6,923 nucleotides of DNA, from contig JAUXJB010000082.1 in the NCBI GenBank assembly GCA_030624945.1, positions 1 to 6,923 on the forward strand, in the 5' to 3' direction. Both the position numbers and the translations under genes were made by a program. The notes beneath the pieces were generated by a model. It was not told the origin of the DNA. It worked only from the letters and a program-made list of their open reading frames with translations, and did not search any database. Below are positions 1 to 5,860 of the stretch, in pieces. This DNA comes from Deltaproteobacteria bacterium (GTDB taxonomy: Bacteria > Myxococcota_A > UBA9160 > SZUA-336). Each line of letters opens with the position of its first letter. Within the stretch, counting starts at the first letter, position 1.

Positions 1-88
1 CGTTCAGCTGCAGCGTCGTGATTGGCTCGCGACGGAGCGGCTCCAGGCCGTGCCGGGCGAGCGTCGCGCCAAAGTTCGCTCTGGTCAT
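1..88 (-). CDS. N-terminus of a radical SAM protein, ArsS-like (partial, runs off the left edge)
   Basis: Reading the minus strand from the ATG at 88-86 gives 29 codons that remain open to the window edge. A GGAGGG ribosome binding site lies 3 nt upstream (92-97), which supports this start. The peptide contains F-x3-L-x2-HGL-x-PLRR near residues 6-20 and ends in ITTLQLN. This pattern is what I recall from the N-terminus of the radical SAM/Cys-rich family that includes ArsS, the arsenosugar-biosynthesis radical SAM enzyme. There the TLQxN segment leads directly into the CxxxCxxC iron-sulfur motif, which here would lie just outside the window. The iron-sulfur motif cannot be seen, so the assignment rests on the N-terminal signature only. 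Some family members in related bacteria are selenoproteins, but that cannot be judged here. The gene is divergent from the PilZ gene. Another radical SAM subfamily with the same lead-in is possible. Confidence 0.62.
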   Translation of the reverse strand, partial: MTRANFGATLARHGLEPLRREPITTLQLN

Positions 89-282
89 CCGCCCTCCGTG
101 TGCCTGCACCGCTCGGTCTGAAGGTAGGTGTCCTGCGGCGACATTCCAGGAGGCAAGCGCCGCGCGCGGCCGCCCGCGCGCCAGGTACCACAGGACAAGC
201 ACCGGGCGCGCATCAAGGACGTCTCGCGCGGGACCGATAGGCCGGGCGGTAGGCCCGACCATTGCAAGTGGGGAAGGCGGCC
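89..282. other. Divergent intergenic region with hairpin-forming inverted repeats
   Basis: This 194-bp gap separates the divergent radical SAM and PilZ genes and should carry both promoters, but I see no convincing -35/-10 pair on either strand. It contains a 7-bp inverted repeat, TGTCCTG at 129-135 and CAGGACA at 191-197, separated by a very GC-rich segment. A short hairpin CGGGC-GGTAG-GCCCG lies at 243-257, about 25 bp upstream of the PilZ start. In such GC-rich DNA short inverted repeats arise by chance, so a function is not established. Confidence 0.35.
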
Positions 283-645
283 ATGGCCAAGAGGCGGGAT
301 GGAAGAGAGCGGCGCAAGCTGAAGCGCACCGTCGCGCGCGTGCCGGCCTCCTTCGAGGCGGGCGAGCTTCGTGGCAAAGGCCATGTCAAGAACGTGAGCA
401 AGGGGGGAGTGTTCCTCCGAAGCGACAGCCTGCCAGAGCCCGGCAGCGATGTCCGCATCCTCTTTCACTCGCGAGACGGGCGGAAGGTCGAAGTCACCGG
501 AATCGTTGTCTGGAACACGAACGAGGTCGCCGGCCAACCCGAGATCCGACGGGGTTTCGGCGTACGGTTTCACGAGTACTCGGACGCGTACCGCGAGTTC
601 TACGAGGAGATCTTGCTCCACGGCGGAGGGTGGCGCTCCCGGTAG
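283..645 (+). CDS. PilZ-domain protein (probable cyclic di-GMP receptor)
   Basis: This 120-aa protein is a stand-alone PilZ domain. PilZ domains bind cyclic di-GMP and pass the signal on to motility, exopolysaccharide or regulatory targets in the cytoplasm. Both binding signatures are visible: RxxxR at residues 11-15 and the (D/N)xSxxG motif as NVSKGG at 37-42. A beta-rich segment follows, with GIVVW at 73-77 and RGFGVRF at 90-96. The layout resembles the PilZ subgroup expanded in Myxococcus-like bacteria. The ATG at 283 is preferred over an upstream in-frame TTG at 262 because GGGGAAGG sits at 270-277, 5 nt before it. No effector domain is attached, so the output is unknown. The last five codons, including the stop, lie on the complement of a tRNA gene, so the C-terminal WRSR is dictated by tRNA sequence. 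Confidence 0.9.
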   Translation: MAKRRDGRERRKLKRTVARVPASFEAGELRGKGHVKNVSKGGVFLRSDSLPEPGSDVRILFHSRDGRKVEVTGIVVWNTNEVAGQPEIRRGFGVRFHEYSDAYREFYEEILLHGGGWRSR

Positions 646-707
646 GATTCGAACCTACTACCCTTCGCTTAGGAGGCGAATGCTCTATCCAAGTGAGCTA
701 CGGGAGC
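631..707 (-). tRNA. tRNA-Arg(CCU)
   Basis: The minus strand folds into a complete 77-nt cloverleaf. The acceptor stem GCTCCCG pairs with CGGGAGC, followed by discriminator G and an encoded CCA. The D-stem is GCTC/GAGC. The anticodon stem TTCGC/GCGAA encloses the loop CTCCTAA, giving anticodon CCU, which reads the arginine codon AGG. The T-arm is GTAGG-TTCGAAT-CCTAC. All stems are perfectly paired. The 3' end (T-arm and acceptor strand plus CCA) overlaps the last 15 bp of the convergent PilZ gene. AGG is a rare codon in GC-rich genomes, so this is probably the only isoacceptor of its kind, which is an expectation rather than something seen here. Confidence 0.97.
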
Positions 708-716
708 ACTCCCGAA

Positions 717-745
717 GTAGTAGGGCCTTCCCCTTCCGGCGACAA
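717..745 (-). promoter_or_regulatory. Candidate sigma-70-type promoter of tRNA-Arg(CCU)
   Basis: On the minus strand TTGTCG (745-740, -35-like) is followed by a 17-bp spacer and TACTAC (722-717, -10-like), ending 9 nt before the first tRNA base. It fits exactly in the 40-bp gap after the hydrolase stop codon. The -35 matches the consensus at 4 of 6 positions and the -10 at 3 of 6, so this is a plausible but unproven promoter. Confidence 0.35.
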
Positions 746-747
746 CG

Positions 748-1677
748 TCACGGCCCGAACGCCCGACGCAGCGCGCGCCCGGCCGTGGCGACTGCTTCCT
801 TGGCCCGGTCGAGATCGGCCAGCATGCCCAGGAAGCCATGCGCCATGCCATCGTAGCGGATCATCTCCGTCGGTACTCCCGAGTCGGCGAGCCGAGCCGC
901 GTAGGCCTCTCCCTCATCGCGAAGCGGATCGAACTCCGCTGTCATCAACGTCGCCGGGGGCAGGTTCGAGACATCGCTGGCGCGCAGCGGCGATGCCAGC
1001 GGGTGGAGCCCATCCTCTTCGCCCTCGAGGTAGTGGCCCCAGAACCACTCCATCATCTTGCGCGTGAGGACGGGGCCCTGCGCGTTCTCGGAATAGGAGG
1101 GCGTATCGAACGCGTAGTTCGTGACCGGATAGATCAGCAGCTGGTGGACGAGCGCGGGGCCTCCGCGATCGCGGGCCATCAGCGCGACCGCTGCGGCCAG
1201 GTTGCCCCCCGCACTGTCTCCCGCGATTGCCAGGCGCGTCGCATCCCCTCCGAGTTCGGCGGCGTTCTCGGCTACCCAGCACGTGGCGGAATAGCAGTCC
1301 TCGGGAGCGGCAGGGAAGCGCGCTTCGGGCGCGAGCCGGTAGTCGACCGAGACGACGGTACAGCGGGCGGTGTTCGTGAGCGCGCGACAGGTGCTGTCGT
1401 GCGAGTCCAGACCGCACAGGACGAAGCCACCGCCGTGGAAGTAAACCAGCAGGGGAGACGGATGGCTCCCGAAGGGCGTGTAGATGCGCACGGTCAGATC
1501 GCCCGCGGGCCCGGGGATCGCGCGCTCGCGAACCTTCGCAACCGGCTCGCCCTCCGGCCGCGCTGGGCCCGCCTCCATCATCTGACGCACCACCGCGGGC
1601 TCGAGCGTCGTGAGGTCCGGGAGCGAGAACCCCGCCGTGGAGTCGAGCATCGCCTTGAGCTGTGGATCGAGCGGCAT
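748..1677 (-). CDS. Alpha/beta hydrolase, HSL-family carboxylesterase
   Basis: This 309-aa protein is the usual length for a hormone-sensitive-lipase-type (family IV) esterase, which hydrolyses short to medium acyl esters in the cytoplasm. The oxyanion-hole motif HGGGF is at residues 81-85, followed by VDYRLAPE at 111-118. The nucleophile elbow GDSAGG is at 153-158, giving catalytic Ser155. The acid is probably Asp250, in the EFDPLRDE segment, and the base His280, in MAHGF. No signal peptide is seen. The ATG at 1677 is preceded by a GGAAG-like site and gives a normal N-terminal cap region. The gene is divergent from the rhomboid gene, and the tRNA follows 40 bp downstream on the same strand. 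The physiological substrate cannot be read from sequence, and there is no neighbouring pathway that points to one. Confidence 0.93.
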   Translation of the reverse strand: MPLDPQLKAMLDSTAGFSLPDLTTLEPAVVRQMMEAGPARPEGEPVAKVRERAIPGPAGDLTVRIYTPFGSHPSPLLVYFHGGGFVLCGLDSHDSTCRALTNTARCTVVSVDYRLAPEARFPAAPEDCYSATCWVAENAAELGGDATRLAIAGDSAGGNLAAAVALMARDRGGPALVHQLLIYPVTNYAFDTPSYSENAQGPVLTRKMMEWFWGHYLEGEEDGLHPLASPLRASDVSNLPPATLMTAEFDPLRDEGEAYAARLADSGVPTEMIRYDGMAHGFLGMLADLDRAKEAVATAGRALRRAFGP

Positions 1678-1760
1678 GCGGCTTCCGATCGGGATGTCTG
1701 GGAATCTATGCGATCCTAGCAGGAGTGGACGTCCCCCTGCGCCGTGCAGCCGACCAGCCG

Positions 1761-2594
1761 ATGGCGGAGACCTGGGCCCTGGTCCTGTCCTCCCAGGCCA
1801 TTCCCTCCCAGCTGATGAAGGACGACGAGGGCTGGCTGGTCTGTGTCCCGCCGGAGCAAGCCGAGCACGCCAGCCAGGTGCTCGCGGACTTCGACCGGGA
1901 TCTGGCGGAAGAGGCGGGTCGGGAGCGCTCGCCGGTCGAGTACGGCTCGACGTCCGTCGGTCTCGGGATCGGCGTGCTGCTCGTCCTCTTCTTCTGGGTG
2001 ACCGGACCTCACGATGCTGCGGTGTTCTGGTTTCGCGACGGCGCCGCGGCGTCCGAGCGGATTCTCGCCGGCCAGTGGTGGAGGACCGCGACGGCGCTCA
2101 CGCTGCACGCCGATCTGGCCCATCTGCTCGGAAATGCGGTCTCACTCGCGATCTTCGTCACGGCCGCGGGTCGCTCGCTTGGGCCCGGGCTCGCCTCGGT
2201 CCTGGTACTCGGCGCGGGCATGCTCGGGAACGCCCTCAGCGCGGCGGCCCACGGACCGGGGCACCTCTCGGTCGGCGCCTCCACCTCCGTCTTTGGCGCG
2301 ATCGGGATCCTGTGCGGGCAGCAGTTCGTGCGACGTCGGGCGCTGGGCGCGCGCTCTCGACCGGCGTGGCTCGCGCTGGCGGCCGGGCTGGGGCTGCTGG
2401 CGTTCCTCGGGACAGGGGAGCGCTCCGATATGGGCGCCCACCTCTTCGGCCTCCTGGTCGGGATGCTCCTCGGCATACTGGTGACCCTGGCCCTCGCGCG
2501 TCCGCCGAACCGCGTGCTCCAGGCGATTGGTCTCGTGGCCTGTGCGGCGACCGTGGTCTTGGCCTGGCTCTCCGCACTGGGCGCCCCCGGCTGA
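1761..2594 (+). CDS. Rhomboid-family intramembrane serine protease
   Basis: With the ATG at 1761 this is a 277-aa membrane protein. Rhomboids cleave transmembrane segments of other proteins inside the lipid bilayer. Residues 1-60 form a soluble acidic head. A hydrophobic stretch at 64-80 is followed by the WWR segment (106-108) and HLLGN (121-125), which supplies the conserved oxyanion His and Asn. The nucleophile motif is GASTSVFG at 172-179, with Ser174, and the catalytic His227 lies in GAHLFG. Further hydrophobic segments lie at about 140-160, 202-217, 228-246 and 254-272. The usual GxSG motif has Thr in the fourth position. The start is uncertain: no clear ribosome binding site precedes 1761, and in-frame GTG codons exist at 1725 and 1662, the latter overlapping the divergent hydrolase gene. 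Substrates are unknown. Confidence 0.88.
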   Translation: MAETWALVLSSQAIPSQLMKDDEGWLVCVPPEQAEHASQVLADFDRDLAEEAGRERSPVEYGSTSVGLGIGVLLVLFFWVTGPHDAAVFWFRDGAAASERILAGQWWRTATALTLHADLAHLLGNAVSLAIFVTAAGRSLGPGLASVLVLGAGMLGNALSAAAHGPGHLSVGASTSVFGAIGILCGQQFVRRRALGARSRPAWLALAAGLGLLAFLGTGERSDMGAHLFGLLVGMLLGILVTLALARPPNRVLQAIGLVACAATVVLAWLSALGAPG

Positions 2595-2602
2595 GGGCGC
2601 CC
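2579..2602. terminator. Candidate bidirectional hairpin between the rhomboid gene and rmlC
   Basis: Two copies of GGGCGCCC (2579-2586 and 2595-2602) form a perfect 8-bp stem with the loop CCGGCTGA. The stem covers the rhomboid stop codon and lies 23 bp past the rmlC stop on the other strand, as expected between convergent genes. No T-tract follows in either direction, so it is not a textbook intrinsic terminator. In GC-rich bacteria such stems can still mark transcript ends. Confidence 0.4.
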
Positions 2603-2625
2603 TGGCCCACCTCGTGAGAAATGCG

Positions 2626-3183
2626 CTAGCCGGGCGTGTAGACGGGCAGCCTGTCGACCAGGTCTCGCAGCCGTGGCGCTGCGGCATCCCTGTCGGCCAG
2701 GATCGGCTCCGAGATCGGCCACGCGATGTCCAGATCGGGATCGTTCCAGGCGATGGCGATCTCTGCACCCGGGTCGTAGAACTCTGTGCACTTGTACTCG
2801 ATCTGCGCGACCTCACTCGTGACCAGGAAGGCGTGGGCGAACCCGGGCGGGATGAACAGCTGGAGGAAGTTCTCCGCGGAGAGCTCCGCCACGGCGTGCC
2901 TCGCGAAGCTGGGCGAGCCCCTGCGAATGTCGAGGGCCACGTCGAATATCTCGCCCTCGACCACGCGCACGAGCTTGCCCTGGGGGCGGCTCACCTGCGC
3001 GTGGAAGCCGCGCAGGGTCCCGCGCCGCGAGTGCGAGTGGTTGTCCTGTACGAAGCCCGCCGTGATCCCACCCGCGGCGTACTTCTCCGCGTGGTAGGTC
3101 TCGAGGAAGAAGCCGCGCGCGTCGCGATGCACGTCGGGCTCGACCAGGACGACCCCCGGCAACTCGGTGGGCTTGAACCTCAC
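2626..3183 (-). CDS. rmlC: dTDP-4-dehydrorhamnose 3,5-epimerase
   Basis: RmlC (RfbC) epimerises dTDP-4-keto-6-deoxyglucose at C3 and C5 to give dTDP-4-keto-L-rhamnose, the third step of dTDP-L-rhamnose synthesis for cell-surface polysaccharide. The 185-aa length is typical of this cupin enzyme. The opening R-F-x-PTELPGV is standard, as is the run from FVQDNHS (44-50) through TLRGFH, which gives the catalytic base His61. Lys70 lies in the QGKLVRV strand. Tyr130 and Tyr136 lie in EYKCTEFY, and Asp166 in ADRDAAAP is the likely partner of His61. The start is GTG at 3183, chosen because it gives the conserved N-terminus; the ribosome binding site is weak. It is the last gene of the three-gene operon, 16 bp after the thiolase stop. 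No rmlA, rmlB or rmlD is present in the window. Confidence 0.93.
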   Translation of the reverse strand: MRFKPTELPGVVLVEPDVHRDARGFFLETYHAEKYAAGGITAGFVQDNHSHSRRGTLRGFHAQVSRPQGKLVRVVEGEIFDVALDIRRGSPSFARHAVAELSAENFLQLFIPPGFAHAFLVTSEVAQIEYKCTEFYDPGAEIAIAWNDPDLDIAWPISEPILADRDAAAPRLRDLVDRLPVYTPG

Positions 3184-3199
3184 GTCGATCGGCTTCGAG

Positions 3200-4375
3200 C
3201 TACTTCCCGACGATGGAGACGAAGCTCACGCAGCGCCCCGGCGCACCGCCGAGGTTGTGGGTGAGGCCGAGCTGTGGCTCGGGGATCTGGCGTTCTCCCG
3301 CCTCGCCGCGGAGCTGCAGCCACATCTCGTACATCATCCGCAGGCCGCTCGCTCCGATGGGATGCCCGAAGCTCTTCAGCCCGCCGTCGGGATTGATGGG
3401 CTGCGGACCGTCGCCGTCGAACCGTCCGTCGAGCACGTCCTTCCAGCCCTGACCTCGGGGCGAGAATCCCATGTCCTCCATCAGCACGAGCTCCGTGGGT
3501 GTGAAGCAGTCGTGCACCTCGGCCATGCTGATCTCTTCGCGCGGATTCGTGACGCCCGCCTGCTTGTACGCGTCTTCGACGCTCACGCACACCTCCGGGA
3601 AAGTCGTGAAGTCGTAGTCCTCGCTGAAATACCCCTCCGCGGGTCCCGCCACGAAGGACAGGGCCTTGATGAAGATCGGGTGATCCGTGTAGCGATGCGC
3701 GTCCTCGGCGCGACACAGGATCGCCGCGGCCGAGCCGTCGCTCACGCCCGAGCAATCGAAGATCCCGAGCATCCCGGCGACCTTGGGAGAGGCCGCGATC
3801 CTCTCCATCGACACCTCCTTGCGGTACTGGGCCTTGGAATTCTTCGCGCCGTTGCGGTGGTTCTTCCAGGCGATGCGCGTGAGCACCTGCTTGAGCGTGT
3901 CCTCGTCAACGCCGTATTTCTTGGCGTAGGCGGGCGCCAGCAAGGAGAAGTTGGCGGGAGCGGTCATGCTGGGCGCCGTGCCATCCGACGGCGGCTGGCC
4001 ACTCACCAGGCCGGAGTAACCCGAGTCCTTGAGCTTCTCGACGCCGATCGCCATCACCAGATCGTAAGCGCCGCATGCCACGGCGTAGGCCGCGTTTCGC
4101 AGCGCCTCGCTGCCGGTGGCGCACATGTTCTCGACCCGGCTCACCGGCTTGTACGGGATCTTCAGAGCCTCGGACAGCATGAGGCCCGAGCTACCGCTGC
4201 CCATCGTCCCGAGCCAGTAGGCATCGACCCGCTCGGGATCGAGCTGCGCCGACTGGTAGGCCTCCGTCGCCGAGTCGACCAGGAGGTCGTCCGCTCCCTT
4301 GTCCCAGAGCTCACCAAAGGCGGTACAGCCCATCCCGACGATTGCGACCCGGTCTCGAATGCCGTTGCTCGACAT
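3200..4375 (-). CDS. Thiolase of the SCP2/acetyl-CoA acetyltransferase type
   Basis: This 391-aa protein is a full-length thiolase-superfamily enzyme. Such enzymes form or break carbon-carbon bonds between two acyl-CoA units, for example condensing two acetyl-CoA to acetoacetyl-CoA. The nucleophilic cysteine is Cys85 in [12 protein letters not shown]. The HDCF motif (288-291) supplies His288 and Cys290, GHPIGASG (337-344) supplies His338, and NLGGAPG (374-380) closes the active site. HDCF together with the lack of the C-terminal CxG cysteine places it with SCP2-like and archaeal-type thiolases rather than classical FadA/AtoB. The ATG at 4375 has an AGGAG at 4387-4383, next to the stop of the upstream gene. 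That upstream gene encodes an HMG-CoA-synthase-like/DUF35 fusion 12 bp away, and DUF35 proteins are known partners of this thiolase class. The specific substrate is unknown. Confidence 0.92.
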   Translation of the reverse strand: MSSNGIRDRVAIVGMGCTAFGELWDKGADDLLVDSATEAYQSAQLDPERVDAYWLGTMGSGSSGLMLSEALKIPYKPVSRVENMCATGSEALRNAAYAVACGAYDLVMAIGVEKLKDSGYSGLVSGQPPSDGTAPSMTAPANFSLLAPAYAKKYGVDEDTLKQVLTRIAWKNHRNGAKNSKAQYRKEVSMERIAASPKVAGMLGIFDCSGVSDGSAAAILCRAEDAHRYTDHPIFIKALSFVAGPAEGYFSEDYDFTTFPEVCVSVEDAYKQAGVTNPREEISMAEVHDCFTPTELVLMEDMGFSPRGQGWKDVLDGRFDGDGPQPINPDGGLKSFGHPIGASGLRMMYEMWLQLRGEAGERQIPEPQLGLTHNLGGAPGRCVSFVSIVGK

Positions 4376-4387
4376 GCGCTTGCTCCT

Positions 4388-5773
4388 CTAGCGCCGCGGG
4401 CGCGCCTTCCAGAAGTAATTGTGGACGCCCTCCCCCGTGTACAGGCGTCGAAAAGTCATCTCCAGCTCGTTCCCGATCTCGACCTCCTCGGTATCGACAT
4501 CGGTCAGCTCGCAGCGAAAGCGCCCGCCCCCCTCGAAATCCACGATGGCCGCCACTACGGGCGGCTGCATCGAGTAGGCCAGGTGATCGAAGGTGTACGT
4601 GGCGATCCTGCAGGCCGTGTCCGCATAGGGCTCCGGCTTCATCTGATCCACCGCCATGCACTTGACGCAGACGCGCTGGGGCGGGAGGTGGCCCGTTCCG
4701 CAGGCCTCGCAGCGCGAGCCGATGAAAGCGTGCTTCCAGGTGCCCGCCCGTGCCATCGGAGGCGCGGCGGGACGGTCCGGGTCCGGACGGCGCGGCGGCT
4801 CGAAGGGCAGGATCCCGCGCCACTTGAGATAGGCGTTGTAGGGCAGGTCCCCTCGCTTCGCCTCGATCCAGCGGTCCACGCTGTGGACCGGCCGGGCCGC
4901 GTCAATGCCCTCGGTCACCTCGAGCACTGTGGCGTCGCAGCCGTCGCCGACGGCGAGGACGAGGATTCGATCGCCGGCGTTCGCCTGATCGAGCGCGCGC
5001 GCGAGCAGCAGGCCCGCGTGTGCCGCCCCGCTGCGCCCCACGCTGGTCGTCAGCGGGTCCGCGAGCTGCTCCGGCTTCAGGTGGAGGTACCCGGGCAGTC
5101 CCGCGGTGGTGCGCGCATTCTCGGAATCGATGATGACCGTCGTGAGCTCCGTCGGCTCGACCTTGGCAGCTTCCAGCGCTCGCCGGGCGGTGTCGTTCAC
5201 GACGGGGGCGAGAATCTGGGCCCCGAAGCGCTCCTCCCATTGCTTCGCGAACCTATCCTCCGGAAGGCGCCACACGTCGAGCACCTCTGTGGTCGCCGAG
5301 GCCCGACCCACGAAGCGCGCGATCGCGTTCTCGTCGACACCGGTGATGAAGGCGACGGCAGCATCCCCACCCTGACTCTCCCGCGCGCCCCCGGGCGCAC
5401 CGACCACGACGTCGCCGGCGCACACCAGTGCGCGGCCTCCCGCCGCCGCCACGTCGGCGCCCAGCAAGAGAGCCCCGAGGCCCATGCGCGAGGAGGCCCC
5501 GAGCTCGAGGGAGCGAACGCTGTGCGGCAGGTCGAGGGCGGCCTGCAGCATCGCCGCGTTCAGCTTCTCGGCGTAGGGCGGGCTGGTCGTGGCGAAGAGC
5601 AGCGTGTCGACTCCGGAAGCGCCGCGGACCGCGTCGCGGGCCGCCTCGACCGCCATCGACACCGAATCTTCATCGTAGCTGGCAGCCGCCCTCTCGCCCT
5701 TGCCCCCTCCGATGGCCGCTCTGGAGAGGCGGAAGTACGGAACGTAGCTCCCGTAGCGCACGATTCCGGCCAA
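4388..5773 (-). CDS. HMG-CoA-synthase-like protein fused to a DUF35 zinc-ribbon/OB domain
   Basis: This 461-aa protein joins two modules. Residues 1 to about 325 have the thiolase-fold layout of HMG-CoA synthase: an AGIVRYGSYVPYFRL opening, a DEDSVSMAVEAARDA segment near 34-48, VVVGAPGG at 122-129 and AVGDG at 274-278. Residues about 345-461 are a DUF35 domain: a zinc ribbon with Cys355, Cys358, Cys369 and Cys372, then an OB-fold thought to bind the CoA moiety. The synthase part has no cysteine between residues 1 and 117. The region equivalent to the catalytic Cys reads ELGASSRMG (90-98), and the expected catalytic His site reads IDSENA (215-220). It may therefore be a non-canonical or inactive synthase. 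The TTG at 5773 is chosen over the TTG at 5788 because GGGGAGG (5786-5780) precedes it by 6 nt. It is the first gene of the operon, before the thiolase. Confidence 0.87.
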   Translation of the reverse strand: MAGIVRYGSYVPYFRLSRAAIGGGKGERAAASYDEDSVSMAVEAARDAVRGASGVDTLLFATTSPPYAEKLNAAMLQAALDLPHSVRSLELGASSRMGLGALLLGADVAAAGGRALVCAGDVVVGAPGGARESQGGDAAVAFITGVDENAIARFVGRASATTEVLDVWRLPEDRFAKQWEERFGAQILAPVVNDTARRALEAAKVEPTELTTVIIDSENARTTAGLPGYLHLKPEQLADPLTTSVGRSGAAHAGLLLARALDQANAGDRILVLAVGDGCDATVLEVTEGIDAARPVHSVDRWIEAKRGDLPYNAYLKWRGILPFEPPRRPDPDRPAAPPMARAGTWKHAFIGSRCEACGTGHLPPQRVCVKCMAVDQMKPEPYADTACRIATYTFDHLAYSMQPPVVAAIVDFEGGGRFRCELTDVDTEEVEIGNELEMTFRRLYTGEGVHNYFWKARPRR

Positions 5774-5779
5774 GGCGAT

Positions 5780-5786
5780 CCTCCCC
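5780..5786 (-). promoter_or_regulatory. Ribosome binding site fixing the TTG start of the HMGS-like gene
   Basis: GGGGAGG on the minus strand lies 6 nt before the TTG at 5773-5771. It falls within the coding frame if the more upstream TTG (5788) were used. The strong match and ideal spacing favour the shorter protein, whose N-terminus also aligns better with the short M-x-GIVxYG openings of archaeal HMG-CoA synthases as I recall them. Confidence 0.6.
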
Positions 5787-5848
5787 AAACTCTACGCGGC
5801 AGTCTACACCGGGTTCGGCGACGAGAAAACAGCTCTGCCATCGCCAGC

Positions 5849-5854
5849 TACACT
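5849..5854 (+). promoter_or_regulatory. Candidate -10 element for a leaderless transcript
   Basis: TACACT (a TAnnnT hexamer) ends exactly 6 nt before the GTG start codon at 5861. Transcription would therefore begin at or next to the start codon. No Shine-Dalgarno sequence is visible upstream of that GTG. No good -35 hexamer is seen at 16-18 bp. Confidence 0.3.
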
Positions 5855-5860
5855 CTCCGC

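Noticed and set aside
89..282. A cyclic di-GMP riboswitch upstream of the PilZ gene
   Set aside because: I looked for it because PilZ binds cyclic di-GMP, but the conserved bases of the GEMM-type riboswitch are not present.
85..621. A 178-residue minus-strand open frame opposite PilZ
   Set aside because: It is antisense to a clear PilZ domain and has no family features of its own.
18..1067. A 349-residue + strand open frame across the left third
   Set aside because: It runs through the PilZ gene in another frame, a complete tRNA and the antisense of the hydrolase, and its composition is Arg/Pro/Ser-rich low-information sequence.
838..1719. A 293-residue + strand open frame opposite the hydrolase
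   Set aside because: It is antisense to an esterase with an intact Ser155/Asp250/His280 triad, and is Arg-rich with no recognisable domain.
1610..2617. A 335-residue + strand open frame overlapping the rhomboid gene
   Set aside because: It is a shifted frame of the rhomboid gene with Gly/Arg/Ala-rich sequence; the rhomboid frame has the Ser-His dyad and hydrophobic segments.
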